Virus record (IMG/VR): IMGVR_UViG_3300032214_001462 | Span: 1 to 64,000 of that record | Strand: one strand, 5' to 3' | DNA length: 64,000 bases | Origin: a virus | In this document: positions 21,523 through 30,381 of the stretch, one piece after another | Numbering within the stretch: the stretch's first letter is position 1 | Layout of the letters: the number at the start of each line of letters is the position of its first letter | The notes under the pieces: generated by a model | Told to the model about the DNA's origin: nothing | The model's input: only the letters and a program-made list of their open reading frames with translations | Database searches by the model: none | Translations under genes and position numbers: made by a program

Positions 21523-21940
21523 AGCTATCAAAGTAGATAGATAAGAATCAAGTGCTGAACTGCGTTCTCACCCTTGGTCCTCCCTTGAAAGCTACTGTCT
21601 TATATGGACGAGAGCGGGGCGGGGCGCAGATTATACCCATGTGCGATACGGATTCGTATCAAAATCAAGGTAAATGTATCAAATTATACAGTTCTAAGGG
21701 TGTTTAGTGAGCGCAGCGAGCGCTCCCTTCGTGAACGAAGTGAACTCTACATGCTTCTAAGCATTTATACTCACTTCCTCACAGGTAACACCCTATCCTT
21801 TCTTTTTTTCTATACGTAATCCACTACGCGTAGGGTATATAAGAAGCGTCAGCAAATTTTTTATCCTTTTTTGACCTCTATAGGAGCCGATTTTTGTAAA
21901 GAATGTAAGGTTATACTTGCTTTTGCCCAAGAAAACACAC
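21523..21940. other. Non-coding divergent control region
   Basis: Apart from a low-quality plus-strand frame (21604-21819) rich in Arg-Ser-Glu repeats, no gene is seen. The region holds a GC-rich block (21610-21628), the 21645 palindrome, a GAGCG-type inverted repeat with TTCG-TGAA-CGAA (about 21710-21745), and AT-rich stretches after 21780. It separates leftward and rightward arms, so it is the natural place for early promoters and possibly an origin; neither is proven. Confidence 0.45.
21630..21660 (-). promoter_or_regulatory. Candidate leftward promoter with palindromic operator
   Basis: On the minus strand, GATACGAATCCGTATC (one mismatch from perfect) is followed after 9 nt by TATAAT. 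The palindrome would cover the -35 region. A perfect copy of the same palindrome at 19653-19668 is also followed after 9 nt by a box, TTTACT. Confidence 0.5.
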
Positions 21941-21965
21941 AAAAAAGCCGGGTTTTTACCCCGGC
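21941..21965 (-). terminator. Intrinsic terminator
   Basis: Minus-strand GCCGGG and CCCGGC arms around TAAAAA, followed by TTTTTTGTGTGTTTTC. It lies about 30 nt after the stop of the 21995-22204 gene. Confidence 0.8.
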
Positions 21966-21994
21966 GTTACCAAAATTTATTTTTAATTTTTTAT

Positions 21995-22204
21995 TCAGAG
22001 GTTTTGTTTACCCCATTTTGCTGCAGCTGAAGAAGCCTTTGCGTAAGCTTCGGGATCTGGACGCTCTGAAGAGAGTTTATTCCGTGCCCCAATAATAAAT
22101 TGCTGGACTTCTGTATCGCTAGTCCCTTCTTTTTTTAATTTATCCGCTGCATCAGCAATTGCATTGAGTGCAATCGCTTTTTCAATGCGATTTTTTGGGT
22201 TCAT
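21995..22204 (-). CDS. Small helical hypothetical protein
   Basis: 69 residues, Ala- and Lys-rich (IALNAIADAADKLKKEG), soluble. It stands alone between the divergent promoter area and its own terminator. No family recognised. Confidence 0.55.
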   Translation of the reverse strand: MNPKNRIEKAIALNAIADAADKLKKEGTSDTEVQQFIIGARNKLSSERPDPEAYAKASSAAAKWGKQNL

Positions 22205-22322
22205 AAGCCCAATTCCCGTTTTCTTGACTTATTTTCTTGTCAATAGTCTAGCGTATTCGCATTTTTCTTAAATTCTTCGAAGTAAAATACACATAACAAA
22301 GATACAAAAAAATAAATTAACC
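22205..22322 (+). promoter_or_regulatory. Presumed promoter of the late arm
   Basis: 118 nt, AT-rich. TTGACTTATTTTCTTGTCAA is an imperfect inverted repeat containing a TTGACT hexamer, and TAAAAT lies about 40 nt before the ATG at 22323. The two are too far apart for one classical promoter. The gap must also drive the divergent small gene. Confidence 0.35.
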
Positions 22323-24020
22323 ATGGCGCTAGCACCTGCTGATTTTTACGCCTACAGCCAGGCCACTGGTACGCCATACCCAGAAGATCCGGAAGAACGT
22401 GCAGCTCTAGCCCCACAGGTCGCTGCTTTCCGCCGTAGTCAGCTTCAGCCTGCCCAGGAGCAGTCCAACCTTCCAGGCATTCTTGGCGCCGCAGCCCTTG
22501 GCTTAGGTGCCTTAGCCGGTGGTGCAGTACTTGCTAGACGTTTCGCCGGAAAGAAACCTACTTCTACTGTTGGGCTGACAGCTGAAGGAGCACAGAACGT
22601 ACAAAATATTGGAACAATGGCACGGCAAGCAGCAAATGAAGCTGCTGTAATCCAAGCTCGCGCAGAACGTCCACAAGGAATTCAACAAGTTGACCTGTCT
22701 GCTGTCAATAAACTTTTAAATGACAAATCTTTGTTAGCTGCCGTTGAAGCACAAGAAGCTGTTGAGTCTTTAACGCCGCAACAACTATCTGAATTCCGTG
22801 GTGCTGAGTCACGTGCACGTAATGAATATCGTGGTGCAATCACCGCAATAGGTGATGAGATCATTGCACAAGAAAGAGCAGCTGCAAAGATTCCTGTTGT
22901 CAACCAAACGTTAGGTGCATTGGAATCTGGTGAAGACCAGGTGACTGGTCGTATCTTGCGTGGTGTACAGAGAAATGAAGATCTTGATTCTTCCGTTGTT
23001 AACGCAGTTGCTAAACAAACTGGTAATGCAGAAGTTGCAGCATCTTTAACACCTGATGGTGTACCTAAAGATCAGCTGGAACTTAATCAACCCTACACAG
23101 CTCAAGAACTTGTTGAGGTAGCAAAGCAAGAAATGCTTTCGCGTCGCCAGTCTTTAGAGCAAGCTGGGATGCGTCCAGGAACCGTAAGGTTTGAAAGGGC
23201 ACTCGCTCAGCCTTTCCGCACATCACAAAACGCTGTTGTCACTGGTACAGCACCCGTTGGTCTTGCCTTACCGGCAGGAGCAATTCGTCAGACCGTTGAA
23301 TCAGTTGGTGCCGGTGAACCGTTAATTGAAAAGGCTGTTCTTAACATTGGCCCACAAGCAGTTTTAACATCTACAGCGGCAGGCACCGCAATCCGTGGTG
23401 CATCACCCAGCTATTACGAGGCGCTTCCCAAACAAGAGCTTCGTCAGCTTTACGGAGCGGCTGATCCCTTGGTGCCAGGTGCACCTGATGAATTAGTGCC
23501 AGATCTTCCTGCTTCCTTGCGCATCCGCGGAGGTGTCGCACCAGATGTGGAGCCAGAACTTCTTTCCAAACAAGAAATTCAATATAGTGTTTTAGATAGG
23601 CCCCAAGTTGCTGGCCCTGCGGGTGGCTCTGCAGGCATCGGCATTTACGGTATCGAACCAGGCTTCGTACCCGGAGCAGTTACAAAATCAACTGGCGAGT
23701 ACAGTGAAGCGTCTTCTCGTAAGCCAAGCTATGTTCCAGGTTGGCTGCAACGCAAAGCAGGACGTACCGGTTTTGAGAATCTAAATACTGCACAGCTTGC
23801 GACCGCTGCCGAGAACGCAAAGGCACCTAAGATTCAAGCTGCGTTAGAGAACGAACTAGGCAAAAGAAAAGCCGCTCAAGAGAGTATAGAATTATCAGAA
23901 GAAATGCGTCGAACTAGAATGGAAAGACCAGATGCACAAAATTTCTTGGCAGAAAAAATGCAGCAATTAGGCATTTCTGCCATTGGTGAGTATTCACCCT
24001 TACCTCGCCGCTATCGTTGA
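22323..24020 (+). CDS. Putative internal virion / ejection protein
   Basis: 565 residues, first gene of the late arm. A hydrophobic Gly/Ala segment, GILGAAALGLGALAGGAVLA (residues 52-71), is followed by basic residues. The rest is helical with Gln/Ala/Glu-rich stretches and Pro-rich parts. It opens a series of similar proteins up to 28.9 kb. Such membrane-segment proteins before the terminase are often internal virion proteins that enter the cell with the DNA; that role is inferred. Confidence 0.5.
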   Translation: MALAPADFYAYSQATGTPYPEDPEERAALAPQVAAFRRSQLQPAQEQSNLPGILGAAALGLGALAGGAVLARRFAGKKPTSTVGLTAEGAQNVQNIGTMARQAANEAAVIQARAERPQGIQQVDLSAVNKLLNDKSLLAAVEAQEAVESLTPQQLSEFRGAESRARNEYRGAITAIGDEIIAQERAAAKIPVVNQTLGALESGEDQVTGRILRGVQRNEDLDSSVVNAVAKQTGNAEVAASLTPDGVPKDQLELNQPYTAQELVEVAKQEMLSRRQSLEQAGMRPGTVRFERALAQPFRTSQNAVVTGTAPVGLALPAGAIRQTVESVGAGEPLIEKAVLNIGPQAVLTSTAAGTAIRGASPSYYEALPKQELRQLYGAADPLVPGAPDELVPDLPASLRIRGGVAPDVEPELLSKQEIQYSVLDRPQVAGPAGGSAGIGIYGIEPGFVPGAVTKSTGEYSEASSRKPSYVPGWLQRKAGRTGFENLNTAQLATAAENAKAPKIQAALENELGKRKAAQESIELSEEMRRTRMERPDAQNFLAEKMQQLGISAIGEYSPLPRRYR

Positions 24021-24022
24021 TC

Positions 24023-24247
24023 ATGGCTGAAGAAAAGAAAGACAAAAAATGGATTCAAGGCATGGAGATGAAGGAAGGCGCCTTTACACGTAAGGCAAAA
24101 CGTAAGGGCATTACCTCTGCTCAGCTTCAGCAGAACGTTCTTGCAAATCCTGACAATTATGATGAAAAAACAGTAAAGCAAGCGCAGCTGCGTAAAACTC
24201 TTGTAGGGTTAAAAAAGGATAAAGACAAAAAGAAAGCTGAAAGCTGA
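24023..24247 (+). CDS. Small basic conserved protein (KKWIQ type)
   Basis: 74 residues, starting MAEEKKDKKWIQGMEMKEGA and containing FTRKAKRKGITSAQ and LRKTLVGLKK. This KKWIQ...GAFTRKAK...LRKTL pattern recurs in small proteins of many phages and viruses, function unknown. The ATG at 24023 is 2 nt after the upstream stop; a TTG at 24017 is also possible. Its basic character suggests DNA or virion packaging. Confidence 0.6.
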   Translation: MAEEKKDKKWIQGMEMKEGAFTRKAKRKGITSAQLQQNVLANPDNYDEKTVKQAQLRKTLVGLKKDKDKKKAES

Positions 24248-24813
24248 TGGCAAAAGATTATCGTCTTGACCTTGGCCGTTATATCGATTACACAGCCGAT
24301 ATCTTTGCCAAAAAAAAGAAACTTAATTTTGATGACTTATTTTCATCAAAGCCATCTTCTGGCACATCTCCATGGATGCCAAGTCGTTTTGAAGGAAATG
24401 ACCTGGTACGTAAACTGCAGACTCGTAAATTACAGCTAAACCCAGGTCTTAACTTTGTTGGCGAACAGCCTGAGGAGTATGAAGTATTTGCTGGGCTTGG
24501 GCGCTTCAAGCGCCAAGAGGATTACGACTTTCAAACAGGTAGGCCAAATACAAAACTTCGTCCAGAAGAACAACCTGGCTACACACCTTTGTGGAAAGAA
24601 GCTTACGAATTAAGTCCTACCCTAAATCCAGGTCAACGCATTTCCAATCCAATGCCACGTGCCACAAACCCAGATCCCAAGGGATACTTGATGTCTATGG
24701 CTGAAAGAAAAGTGGAGAATGAAATGGAAGGAAATATGTCAGTTGCCCAATTGTTGGAAGACAAGAAAACTTCTGACAAAGATAAAGATAAAAAAACAGA
24801 AGAGGCTAAATAA
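24247..24813 (+). CDS. Hypothetical virion-region protein
   Basis: 188 residues, basic and Pro-rich, with LQTRKLQLNPGLNFVGEQPE and a Lys/Asp-rich end (DKDKDKKTEEAK). The start overlaps the previous stop (TGATG). No family recognised. Confidence 0.5.
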   Translation: MAKDYRLDLGRYIDYTADIFAKKKKLNFDDLFSSKPSSGTSPWMPSRFEGNDLVRKLQTRKLQLNPGLNFVGEQPEEYEVFAGLGRFKRQEDYDFQTGRPNTKLRPEEQPGYTPLWKEAYELSPTLNPGQRISNPMPRATNPDPKGYLMSMAERKVENEMEGNMSVAQLLEDKKTSDKDKDKKTEEAK

Positions 24814-24850
24814 AAAAAGCTTAGCGTTTATAATAAAAAGAAAAGATACC

Positions 24851-25417
24851 ATGGCAATCGGCGGTGGTGCTTTCCAGGGCATCTTAAATTTAATCAAAAA
24901 AAATCCTGATGTCATTAAAGAAGCAGGGATGAGCGCTGCTTTGACGACAGGCATTGGTGCGTTGACTGGAGATATTCCTGGGGCATTGAAATATGGTCTT
25001 GCCGACTTTGCTCTTTCTTATCCAGCAACACTTGCTGTTAGAGGTTTACGCCCAAAACCAGCTACGCGTGTAATGGATGTTAATACAGGAAAGATAGTTG
25101 AAAAACCTGGTAGAAGCTCTTTAGAAGTACCTGCGAATATTGGTGCATCCGTCTTATCTGGCATTGCGGTTTCTTCTTTAGATTCACCTGCCGTCATGGG
25201 GCAACAGCAACAGATGGCGCAACAGATTGAACAACGTTCAATGATGAATCAACTCCCTTTACCGGAACAAAATTTATCGCCAGGAACACAGTTTCAAATG
25301 ACTGGACTTCCTCCTATTGATGGCTTTCAAAACTTATTAAATAAAAGAAATAATTGGACGCAATACCTAAGCCCGCAAGATCAAGCTTTAATTCAACAAA
25401 CTTTAGGAGCGCAATAA
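24851..25417 (+). CDS. Putative membrane-inserting virion protein
   Basis: 188 residues, starting MAIGGGAFQGILNLIKKNPD. Two hydrophobic segments (about 25-60 and 105-125) and a Gln/Met-rich end. A TATAAT box lies at 24829-24834, 16 nt before the ATG. Part of the probable ejection-protein block. No family recognised. Confidence 0.5.
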   Translation: MAIGGGAFQGILNLIKKNPDVIKEAGMSAALTTGIGALTGDIPGALKYGLADFALSYPATLAVRGLRPKPATRVMDVNTGKIVEKPGRSSLEVPANIGASVLSGIAVSSLDSPAVMGQQQQMAQQIEQRSMMNQLPLPEQNLSPGTQFQMTGLPPIDGFQNLLNKRNNWTQYLSPQDQALIQQTLGAQ

Positions 25418-25418
25418 A

Positions 25419-26354
25419 ATGGCATTCCAAGATCTTTTAAATAAAGTAAGTAATGTCAAGGAAAAACTTGCAAGTGGTGCAAGAGCTAGTGCAGAGGCAA
25501 GCAAACGCGCTTCTGGCGTCGAATATTATCCAACTGCTTTAAATCTAAAAGGACGTTATTCAGAAGAACTTCGTTCACTTGGTGTTTCTTTTAAAGAAAC
25601 CCCTGTAGAAGCGTTAGGTGCTCTTGGCACGCGTATCATGACTGATGTAACCAATGATGGAACGCGTGGCATCTACTGGCGCTACAACAGCCCACTTGCA
25701 ATGCTTGAAACAGGTATACAAAAAGCAATTGGTAAAGAAGCATACAAAGAATTAGGTCCAGCAAAAACTGGATTGATCGGTGCCGCAATCAGCATCCCAG
25801 TAACAGCTGCCGCTGGTGCATACAACATTCTTAATCCACAAGAGCAATTCAGGCCAAAAGGCTTTGCACAAAGTTATGCAGAGGAAGGTTCAGAAGATCG
25901 CAGGGAAACATCTCAACCTGGTCCAGAGTTATTTGAACGCTTTTTCTTAGGTAGGACTGGAAGACCTCTTAATTACGAAACAGCAAAACAAGATATTCCT
26001 TCTTTGACGCCAGAACGCTATGGCAATTATTTAAGAGATTATTATCAAGACAAAGGATTCCTGGGAATTGTAAAAGGAACAACTGAAAACTTAGAGGGCG
26101 TGCCAGAAGTCCGCGTTCTTGGCTATCCGGTTACAATTCCTGCTGTTACCGCAGCAGCGGGTGGTATCGCTGGCGCAGCAACCGCAATACGTACAGCACC
26201 AACTGTTAAAAATTCTTTCAGGCGCGGATTAGCCGGCGCTGCGCTGGGATCTGGAGCGGGTGTGATTGTTGGTAACTTAGCAAACGCTGTACTTGCATCG
26301 AAAGCTACAGAGCAAACATTGCCAACTTCAGCTCAATATGAAATGCTGCAATGA
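25419..26354 (+). CDS. Putative membrane-inserting virion protein
   Basis: 311 residues. Hydrophobic segments TGLIGAAISIPVTAAAGAY (about residue 117) and a Gly/Ala region after 235 (VTAAAGGIAGAATAI, then AGAALGSGAGVIVGNLANA). The soluble centre has SLTPERYGNYLRDYYQDKGF. One base separates it from the previous stop. Likely an ejection or internal virion protein; inferred from composition. Confidence 0.5.
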   Translation: MAFQDLLNKVSNVKEKLASGARASAEASKRASGVEYYPTALNLKGRYSEELRSLGVSFKETPVEALGALGTRIMTDVTNDGTRGIYWRYNSPLAMLETGIQKAIGKEAYKELGPAKTGLIGAAISIPVTAAAGAYNILNPQEQFRPKGFAQSYAEEGSEDRRETSQPGPELFERFFLGRTGRPLNYETAKQDIPSLTPERYGNYLRDYYQDKGFLGIVKGTTENLEGVPEVRVLGYPVTIPAVTAAAGGIAGAATAIRTAPTVKNSFRRGLAGAALGSGAGVIVGNLANAVLASKATEQTLPTSAQYEMLQ

Positions 26355-26384
26355 TAGAATTTATTTAAATAAGGTTATTTATAA

Positions 26385-27296
26385 ATGCAACCTCCTATTC
26401 CTGGACTTGAATCTTATTTATCTTCCGGCGCTGGTGGCGGTATGTCCGGAGGAGCAGGCAATTACGACCCCAGGATTAGGGAGTTACTTGCCAAAGGCGT
26501 AGATCCACGTGTCATTCGTACGCTTGGCACTGAAAATGCAGGACGAACCGTCCAAGGTGCAAAGGGCACACAAGAGTTTCTTGGTAATTTTGTAAGTGGT
26601 TTAGGCGCCCTTCCTGTTGGCCGCTTATCGCTTGTTGGCGGCCTTGTTGGTCCTGCAATGACTGCTGTAGAAGAAGCACAGGCTGGACGTCCAACCGGCG
26701 CCGTAGGTGCATTAGGCGGCGGTGCCCTTGGCGCAGCTGGCGGCTTAGCTTTGGGACGAGTTGCCTTAGGTGGTCTTGCAAAAACAGGCGGTTTACCCGG
26801 ACTTATTGGTAAAGTTGGTCAGGCAGCACTTCCTGCTATCGGTGGCCTTTTAGGCGCTCCTGTTGGCGCACAGGCAGCTGAATCTTTCCGTCAGAAAGCA
26901 ACAGGTGAGCCCACAAAAGGAAAAGAAGGTGAGTTCAGTACTCAACTTGCCATGGCAGGGCAGATCAATGAGCTTGGCGCTACACAATACCGTGATCAGC
27001 TTGGCACCTACACAGGAGCAGTGCGTGATCTCCAACGTGATATTTCCAACCAACAGTTTTTAGATCTCCAGCGCAATATTCCTCTTATCGAGAAGATGAA
27101 GAATAATGAGCTGATTCGTCAGCAAGCTCTTCTCAATACCCAAGGTCAGCTGCAAAGCCAGCTTGGTGTTCTTGCAACAGCAGGTGCCCTGGCCCAAGGT
27201 GCACAGGCTGAAACAGGCGCAACGCTGCGTTCTGCTTTAACCTCTGCTCCTTACGCTGGCTCCGTACTTCAGGCTCCCCAAATTCGCTTCGGGTGA
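26385..27296 (+). CDS. Gly/Ala-rich putative virion protein
   Basis: 303 residues. Long Gly/Ala/Leu stretches (residues 65-170), for example GALGGGALGAAGGLALGRVA, are followed by a Gln-rich helical half (YRDQLGTYTGAVRDLQRD). GxxxG patterns suggest packed membrane helices. No family recognised; same class as neighbours. Confidence 0.5.
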   Translation: MQPPIPGLESYLSSGAGGGMSGGAGNYDPRIRELLAKGVDPRVIRTLGTENAGRTVQGAKGTQEFLGNFVSGLGALPVGRLSLVGGLVGPAMTAVEEAQAGRPTGAVGALGGGALGAAGGLALGRVALGGLAKTGGLPGLIGKVGQAALPAIGGLLGAPVGAQAAESFRQKATGEPTKGKEGEFSTQLAMAGQINELGATQYRDQLGTYTGAVRDLQRDISNQQFLDLQRNIPLIEKMKNNELIRQQALLNTQGQLQSQLGVLATAGALAQGAQAETGATLRSALTSAPYAGSVLQAPQIRFG

Positions 27297-27301
27297 TAGC
27301 A

Positions 27302-27784
27302 ATGCAAAAGTATAATTTTCCGAATTATTCGGCAGCAGCATTTAAGGGCGGCCCAGTCATGGGTACCACTCAGCCCATGCAGGCAATGCAGCCAGTACCC
27401 CTTGCTGGAAGGTACGGGGAAGTGATGCCAGAAAAGACTAAATCCCAAGAAGTAAAAGAACAGCTTTCAGAGCTTGGTATTGATACTTCCACTCCAATCG
27501 GCAGCGCATTAGCTGTCAATCTTTTCCAACGTGCCCAAGAAAACGATATTGGAAAAGTTAAAGAGCAAGGCGAGTACTTTAAAGGTTTAATGAATGAGAT
27601 GGCAGATGCCGCTCAAAAACGTGCGATGGAAGCAAATGTTTTTGCTGGCATCATCAACCTACCTAACCAATTCTCTCGTGCAATGGCAGAGAAATATAGG
27701 TACTTCCCTGAGACAATGGAAGTGGTAGCGCAAGGCATCCGTCCAGGTACCTCGTTTGCTAACCGCCAATACATCAATCTTTAA
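27302..27784 (+). CDS. Hypothetical virion-region protein
   Basis: 160 residues, starting MQKYNFPNYSAAAFKGG, with a Met/Pro/Gln-rich N-terminus and helical remainder. A GTG at 27293 could add three residues but overlaps the previous stop. No family recognised. Confidence 0.5.
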   Translation: MQKYNFPNYSAAAFKGGPVMGTTQPMQAMQPVPLAGRYGEVMPEKTKSQEVKEQLSELGIDTSTPIGSALAVNLFQRAQENDIGKVKEQGEYFKGLMNEMADAAQKRAMEANVFAGIINLPNQFSRAMAEKYRYFPETMEVVAQGIRPGTSFANRQYINL

Positions 27785-27796
27785 TAGGTAAACGTC

Positions 27797-28198
27797 ATGT
27801 CTTTATTTGGCTTTGATCTTGCTTCTCAAGGAATTAATCTTGCACCTGGTGCAGCAGGCGCATTATCTGGCGGTGGAAGCGGCGGTTTTGGCAGCTTCTT
27901 TAGCGGTGGTAACGGCCTTGGCTTTTTAACTGCTGCTAATTCGGCATTATCTGGTTTAGCGCAAGCGAATGCAAACCAATCTGCCGAAAACCAACTTGCT
28001 GCTGCAAATGCAGTATTTGATGCAAACTTTGGTAAGGATATATTCTCTTCTAACTTAGATTACTTCCGGCAAAAGGAAGCTCCTGCCTGGGCCGCCAAGT
28101 TTGCGGTGAATGATCCTTTCTATCGTCAGCAACGTACGATGCAAGGTCTTCCTGAACTTGCGGGACGTTATGGCCGTTTCGGCGCATTTGTATCGTAA
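27797..28198 (+). CDS. Hypothetical virion-region protein
   Basis: 133 residues. Gly/Ser/Phe-rich first third (GGSGGFGSFFSGGNGLGF), then a helical Ala/Asn-rich part and an aromatic end. Composition resembles structural or ejection proteins. No family recognised. Confidence 0.5.
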   Translation: MSLFGFDLASQGINLAPGAAGALSGGGSGGFGSFFSGGNGLGFLTAANSALSGLAQANANQSAENQLAAANAVFDANFGKDIFSSNLDYFRQKEAPAWAAKFAVNDPFYRQQRTMQGLPELAGRYGRFGAFVS

Positions 28199-28247
28199 GT
28201 TCTCTTCCGCTAAAATAAAAAACAAGAGCAATAATAGGTCGTTTTAG

Positions 28248-28877
28248 ATGGCATTTCCTTTAGCTGCTGTTGCGGGAGGCCTTGCAACTAGCCTTGGTGG
28301 ATCCCTGGCAGGATCTCTTTTTGGTGGCGGTGGGACAGAGTTCCAGCCGTCTGAAACGATGCAAGCCCTAAGTGATTACGGCTTGGGACAACTTAAGGCA
28401 AGTAAAGCGCAGAAAAAGAGCCTTAAATCTCAATTTAGAAATCTAATTGAAGAAGGTAATAGAGGTGGCGCAGAAGCATTTCTATCTTCTTATAGGGATC
28501 GCTTTGCTAATCCAAAGTTTATTGATAAAGCATTAGGAAAAAGCTATAAGCAAGATGTTAATTACGACACCAGCCAATTCTTTAATGTGGCTGATCGTGT
28601 GTTTAATCAAGCAGGCGTAGGCTTCTCTGGTGAAGACTATCAAAACTTTGCAGAACAAGCAAAGGCCTTTGGTATCCGCAGCCCCCAAGCTTTCCAAGAC
28701 ATGTTAAAGCAAGACTTGATTGCTTCCGGTAAGATCATGACTCCGGAGCAAGAAAGGCTTTCTTATATGTTTGGCATGCCATCTCGTGATGCATCAGGCA
28801 TGATTACAAACATGTACAAGCCGTTGCGTCGTATTGATGGCAACGCAATTGCACAAGGCGTACCCGGCACCTTTTAA
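28248..28877 (+). CDS. Hypothetical virion-region protein with hydrophobic N-terminus
   Basis: 209 residues. The first 30 are hydrophobic and Gly-rich (AAVAGGLATSLGGSLAGSLF), then a soluble helical domain with QARNL-like basic patches. A TAAAAT box at 28211-28216 lies 31 nt before the ATG. No family recognised. Confidence 0.5.
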   Translation: MAFPLAAVAGGLATSLGGSLAGSLFGGGGTEFQPSETMQALSDYGLGQLKASKAQKKSLKSQFRNLIEEGNRGGAEAFLSSYRDRFANPKFIDKALGKSYKQDVNYDTSQFFNVADRVFNQAGVGFSGEDYQNFAEQAKAFGIRSPQAFQDMLKQDLIASGKIMTPEQERLSYMFGMPSRDASGMITNMYKPLRRIDGNAIAQGVPGTF

Positions 28878-28908
28878 TATTTAAATAGTATTTAATGAGA
28901 GCGTAAAA

Positions 28909-29964
28909 ATGGCTAAAGACAATAAGAAAAATAATCAAGCAGTTAATCCTTTGATTGCCTACGCTCAGCAAATGGCTGGCGGCGGTGGCAATAAAGGAGG
29001 CGGTGGCGGTGGCGGCAATAAAGGCGGTGGCGGTGGCAATAAGAATAATGGTGGCGGTGGCAATAAGAATAATGGTGGCGGTGGCGGTAACAAAGGAGGC
29101 GGTGGCGGCAATAAAGGCGGTGGCGGTGGCGGCAATAAAGGAGGTGGAGGAGGCAATAAAAACAACGAACAGACAAAAGCAGAGTCACGAGAAAGAATCA
29201 AACAGAAAGCTGCAGCTGGTATCTCTTTAGCTCAGATTAAACAAAGTAAAGCAGGACAAAACGTTAATCCTGGCAAAGTAAAGGAGCTTTTTAATGCGTT
29301 CACTACCATCGAAGGTGGTGGCGGTGGCGGTGGCGGTGGCGGTGGAGGAGGAAACAGAGGCGGCGGTGGCGGAAACAGAGGTGGTGGCGGCGGTCGCAAT
29401 AATGGCGGTGGCGGCGGCGGTGGTGGCGGTGGTGGTACCCCTGTTGACACCTCAGGTGGTGGCGGCGCAACAGGTGGCGGTGGAGCTGCAGGAACTGATT
29501 TTGCGACCATCTTTGAAAACTTAAGTACAGCTCAAGAAAACCTTGCTAATATTCAAGGTGGCTTTAGTGTTCAAGCCGCACAGATTGGCGCTGATGCTAC
29601 CGTTGCATCTGCTGGTTTAAGAGCTGATGCTGATAAAGAAGTAGCTAAAGCGTACGCTGATGCTCAGAAGTTTTCCGCTGACCGTGGCCTGGAAGGCACC
29701 AAATATGTTGCCGACCGTGAGTCTGAGTGGCGCCAAGCAGTCGCTAACATTGAAGTAAAAGGTCGCCTGGATCTCCAACCAATCATTAATGCGGGTATCC
29801 AACGAGTGGCCGAGATTGAAGGCGCTACTCAGCGTGATGTCGCTGATATCACTGGTAAATTCAACCTGGCATCTACAAAGGCTCGTACTGATGCGGATGA
29901 AAGAATCAGCAAGGTACAGCTTGCCGGTAACTTATATGGCCTGATTAATTCCGTATTTGGATAA
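28909..29964 (+). CDS. Low-complexity poly-Gly protein with helical C-terminus
   Basis: 351 residues. Residues 24-86 and 138-196 are Gly blocks broken by NK, NN, NR pairs, encoded by GGN triplet repeats. Between them lies a Lys/Gln helix (AAAGISLAQIKQSKAGQN). From 205 on the protein is a regular helix, with ATVASAGLRADADKEVAKAY typical. The C-terminal rod could assemble as a coiled coil, with Gly-rich flexible arms. Its role is unknown; a virion internal or adhesive protein is plausible. Confidence 0.55.
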   Translation: MAKDNKKNNQAVNPLIAYAQQMAGGGGNKGGGGGGGNKGGGGGNKNNGGGGNKNNGGGGGNKGGGGGNKGGGGGGNKGGGGGNKNNEQTKAESRERIKQKAAAGISLAQIKQSKAGQNVNPGKVKELFNAFTTIEGGGGGGGGGGGGGNRGGGGGNRGGGGGRNNGGGGGGGGGGGTPVDTSGGGGATGGGGAAGTDFATIFENLSTAQENLANIQGGFSVQAAQIGADATVASAGLRADADKEVAKAYADAQKFSADRGLEGTKYVADRESEWRQAVANIEVKGRLDLQPIINAGIQRVAEIEGATQRDVADITGKFNLASTKARTDADERISKVQLAGNLYGLINSVFG

Positions 29965-30001
29965 TATTGTTTAAAATATAAGGAGACGGATTGATCTAAC
30001 T

Positions 30002-30181
30002 ATGACTAGTAGCGTACCCACTGGCCAAAGCGGTGCTGATGACTTTTTTGACATCGATAAGTTTCAGCAGCTTCTCGATCGATTAGAAGGCTCTAAAGGC
30101 CGTCAGCGTCGTCAAGAAGGCCTTGAGGGCCGGCGTAATATCTTTACGCAGGGTCTCGCCAGCATGATGAGCAACTTCTGA
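30002..30181 (+). CDS. Tandem paralogue 1 (MTSSVP family)
   Basis: 59 residues, starting MTSSVPTGQSGADDFFDIDK and ending GLASMMSNF. The next frame encodes a near copy. GGAGAC lies 12-17 nt before the ATG. Basic middle GSKGRQRRQEGLEGRR. Short virion-region protein of unknown role; perhaps a peptide that binds portal or terminase. Confidence 0.65.
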   Translation: MTSSVPTGQSGADDFFDIDKFQQLLDRLEGSKGRQRRQEGLEGRRNIFTQGLASMMSNF

Positions 30182-30201
30182 TCTTTTAAAAGGTTTTAAC
30201 A

Positions 30202-30381
30202 ATGACTAGTAGCGTACCCGCCGGACAAAGCGGCGCAGATGACTTTTTTGATATCAACAAGTTCCAGCAGCTTCTTGATCGTCTCGAGGGATCAAAAGGT
30301 CGTCAGCGTCGTCAAGAAGGTCTTGAGAGCCGCCGTGACATTTTTGCTCAAGGCCTTTCAAGCATGATGAGCAACTTCTGA
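30202..30381 (+). CDS. Tandem paralogue 2 (MTSSVP family)
   Basis: 59 residues, about 86% identical to paralogue 1 by direct reading (differences at about eight positions). Starts MTSSVPAGQSGADDFFDINK and ends GLSSMMSNF. The two genes are 20 nt apart and clearly arose by duplication. Function unknown. Confidence 0.65.
   Translation: MTSSVPAGQSGADDFFDINKFQQLLDRLEGSKGRQRRQEGLESRRDIFAQGLSSMMSNF

Noticed and set aside
21604-21819. 71-residue plus-strand frame in the control region
   Set aside because: The RSERSLRERSE part comes from short repeats; no ribosome site and implausible composition, better seen as regulatory DNA.
28978-29440. Possible CRISPR-like or tandem array
   Set aside because: The repetition is GGN codons for glycine, without regular spacers.
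28943-29524. Long Pro/Leu-rich antisense frames and Ala/Val-rich frames over the poly-Gly gene
   Set aside because: They are direct consequences of GGN triplet repeats read in other frames.
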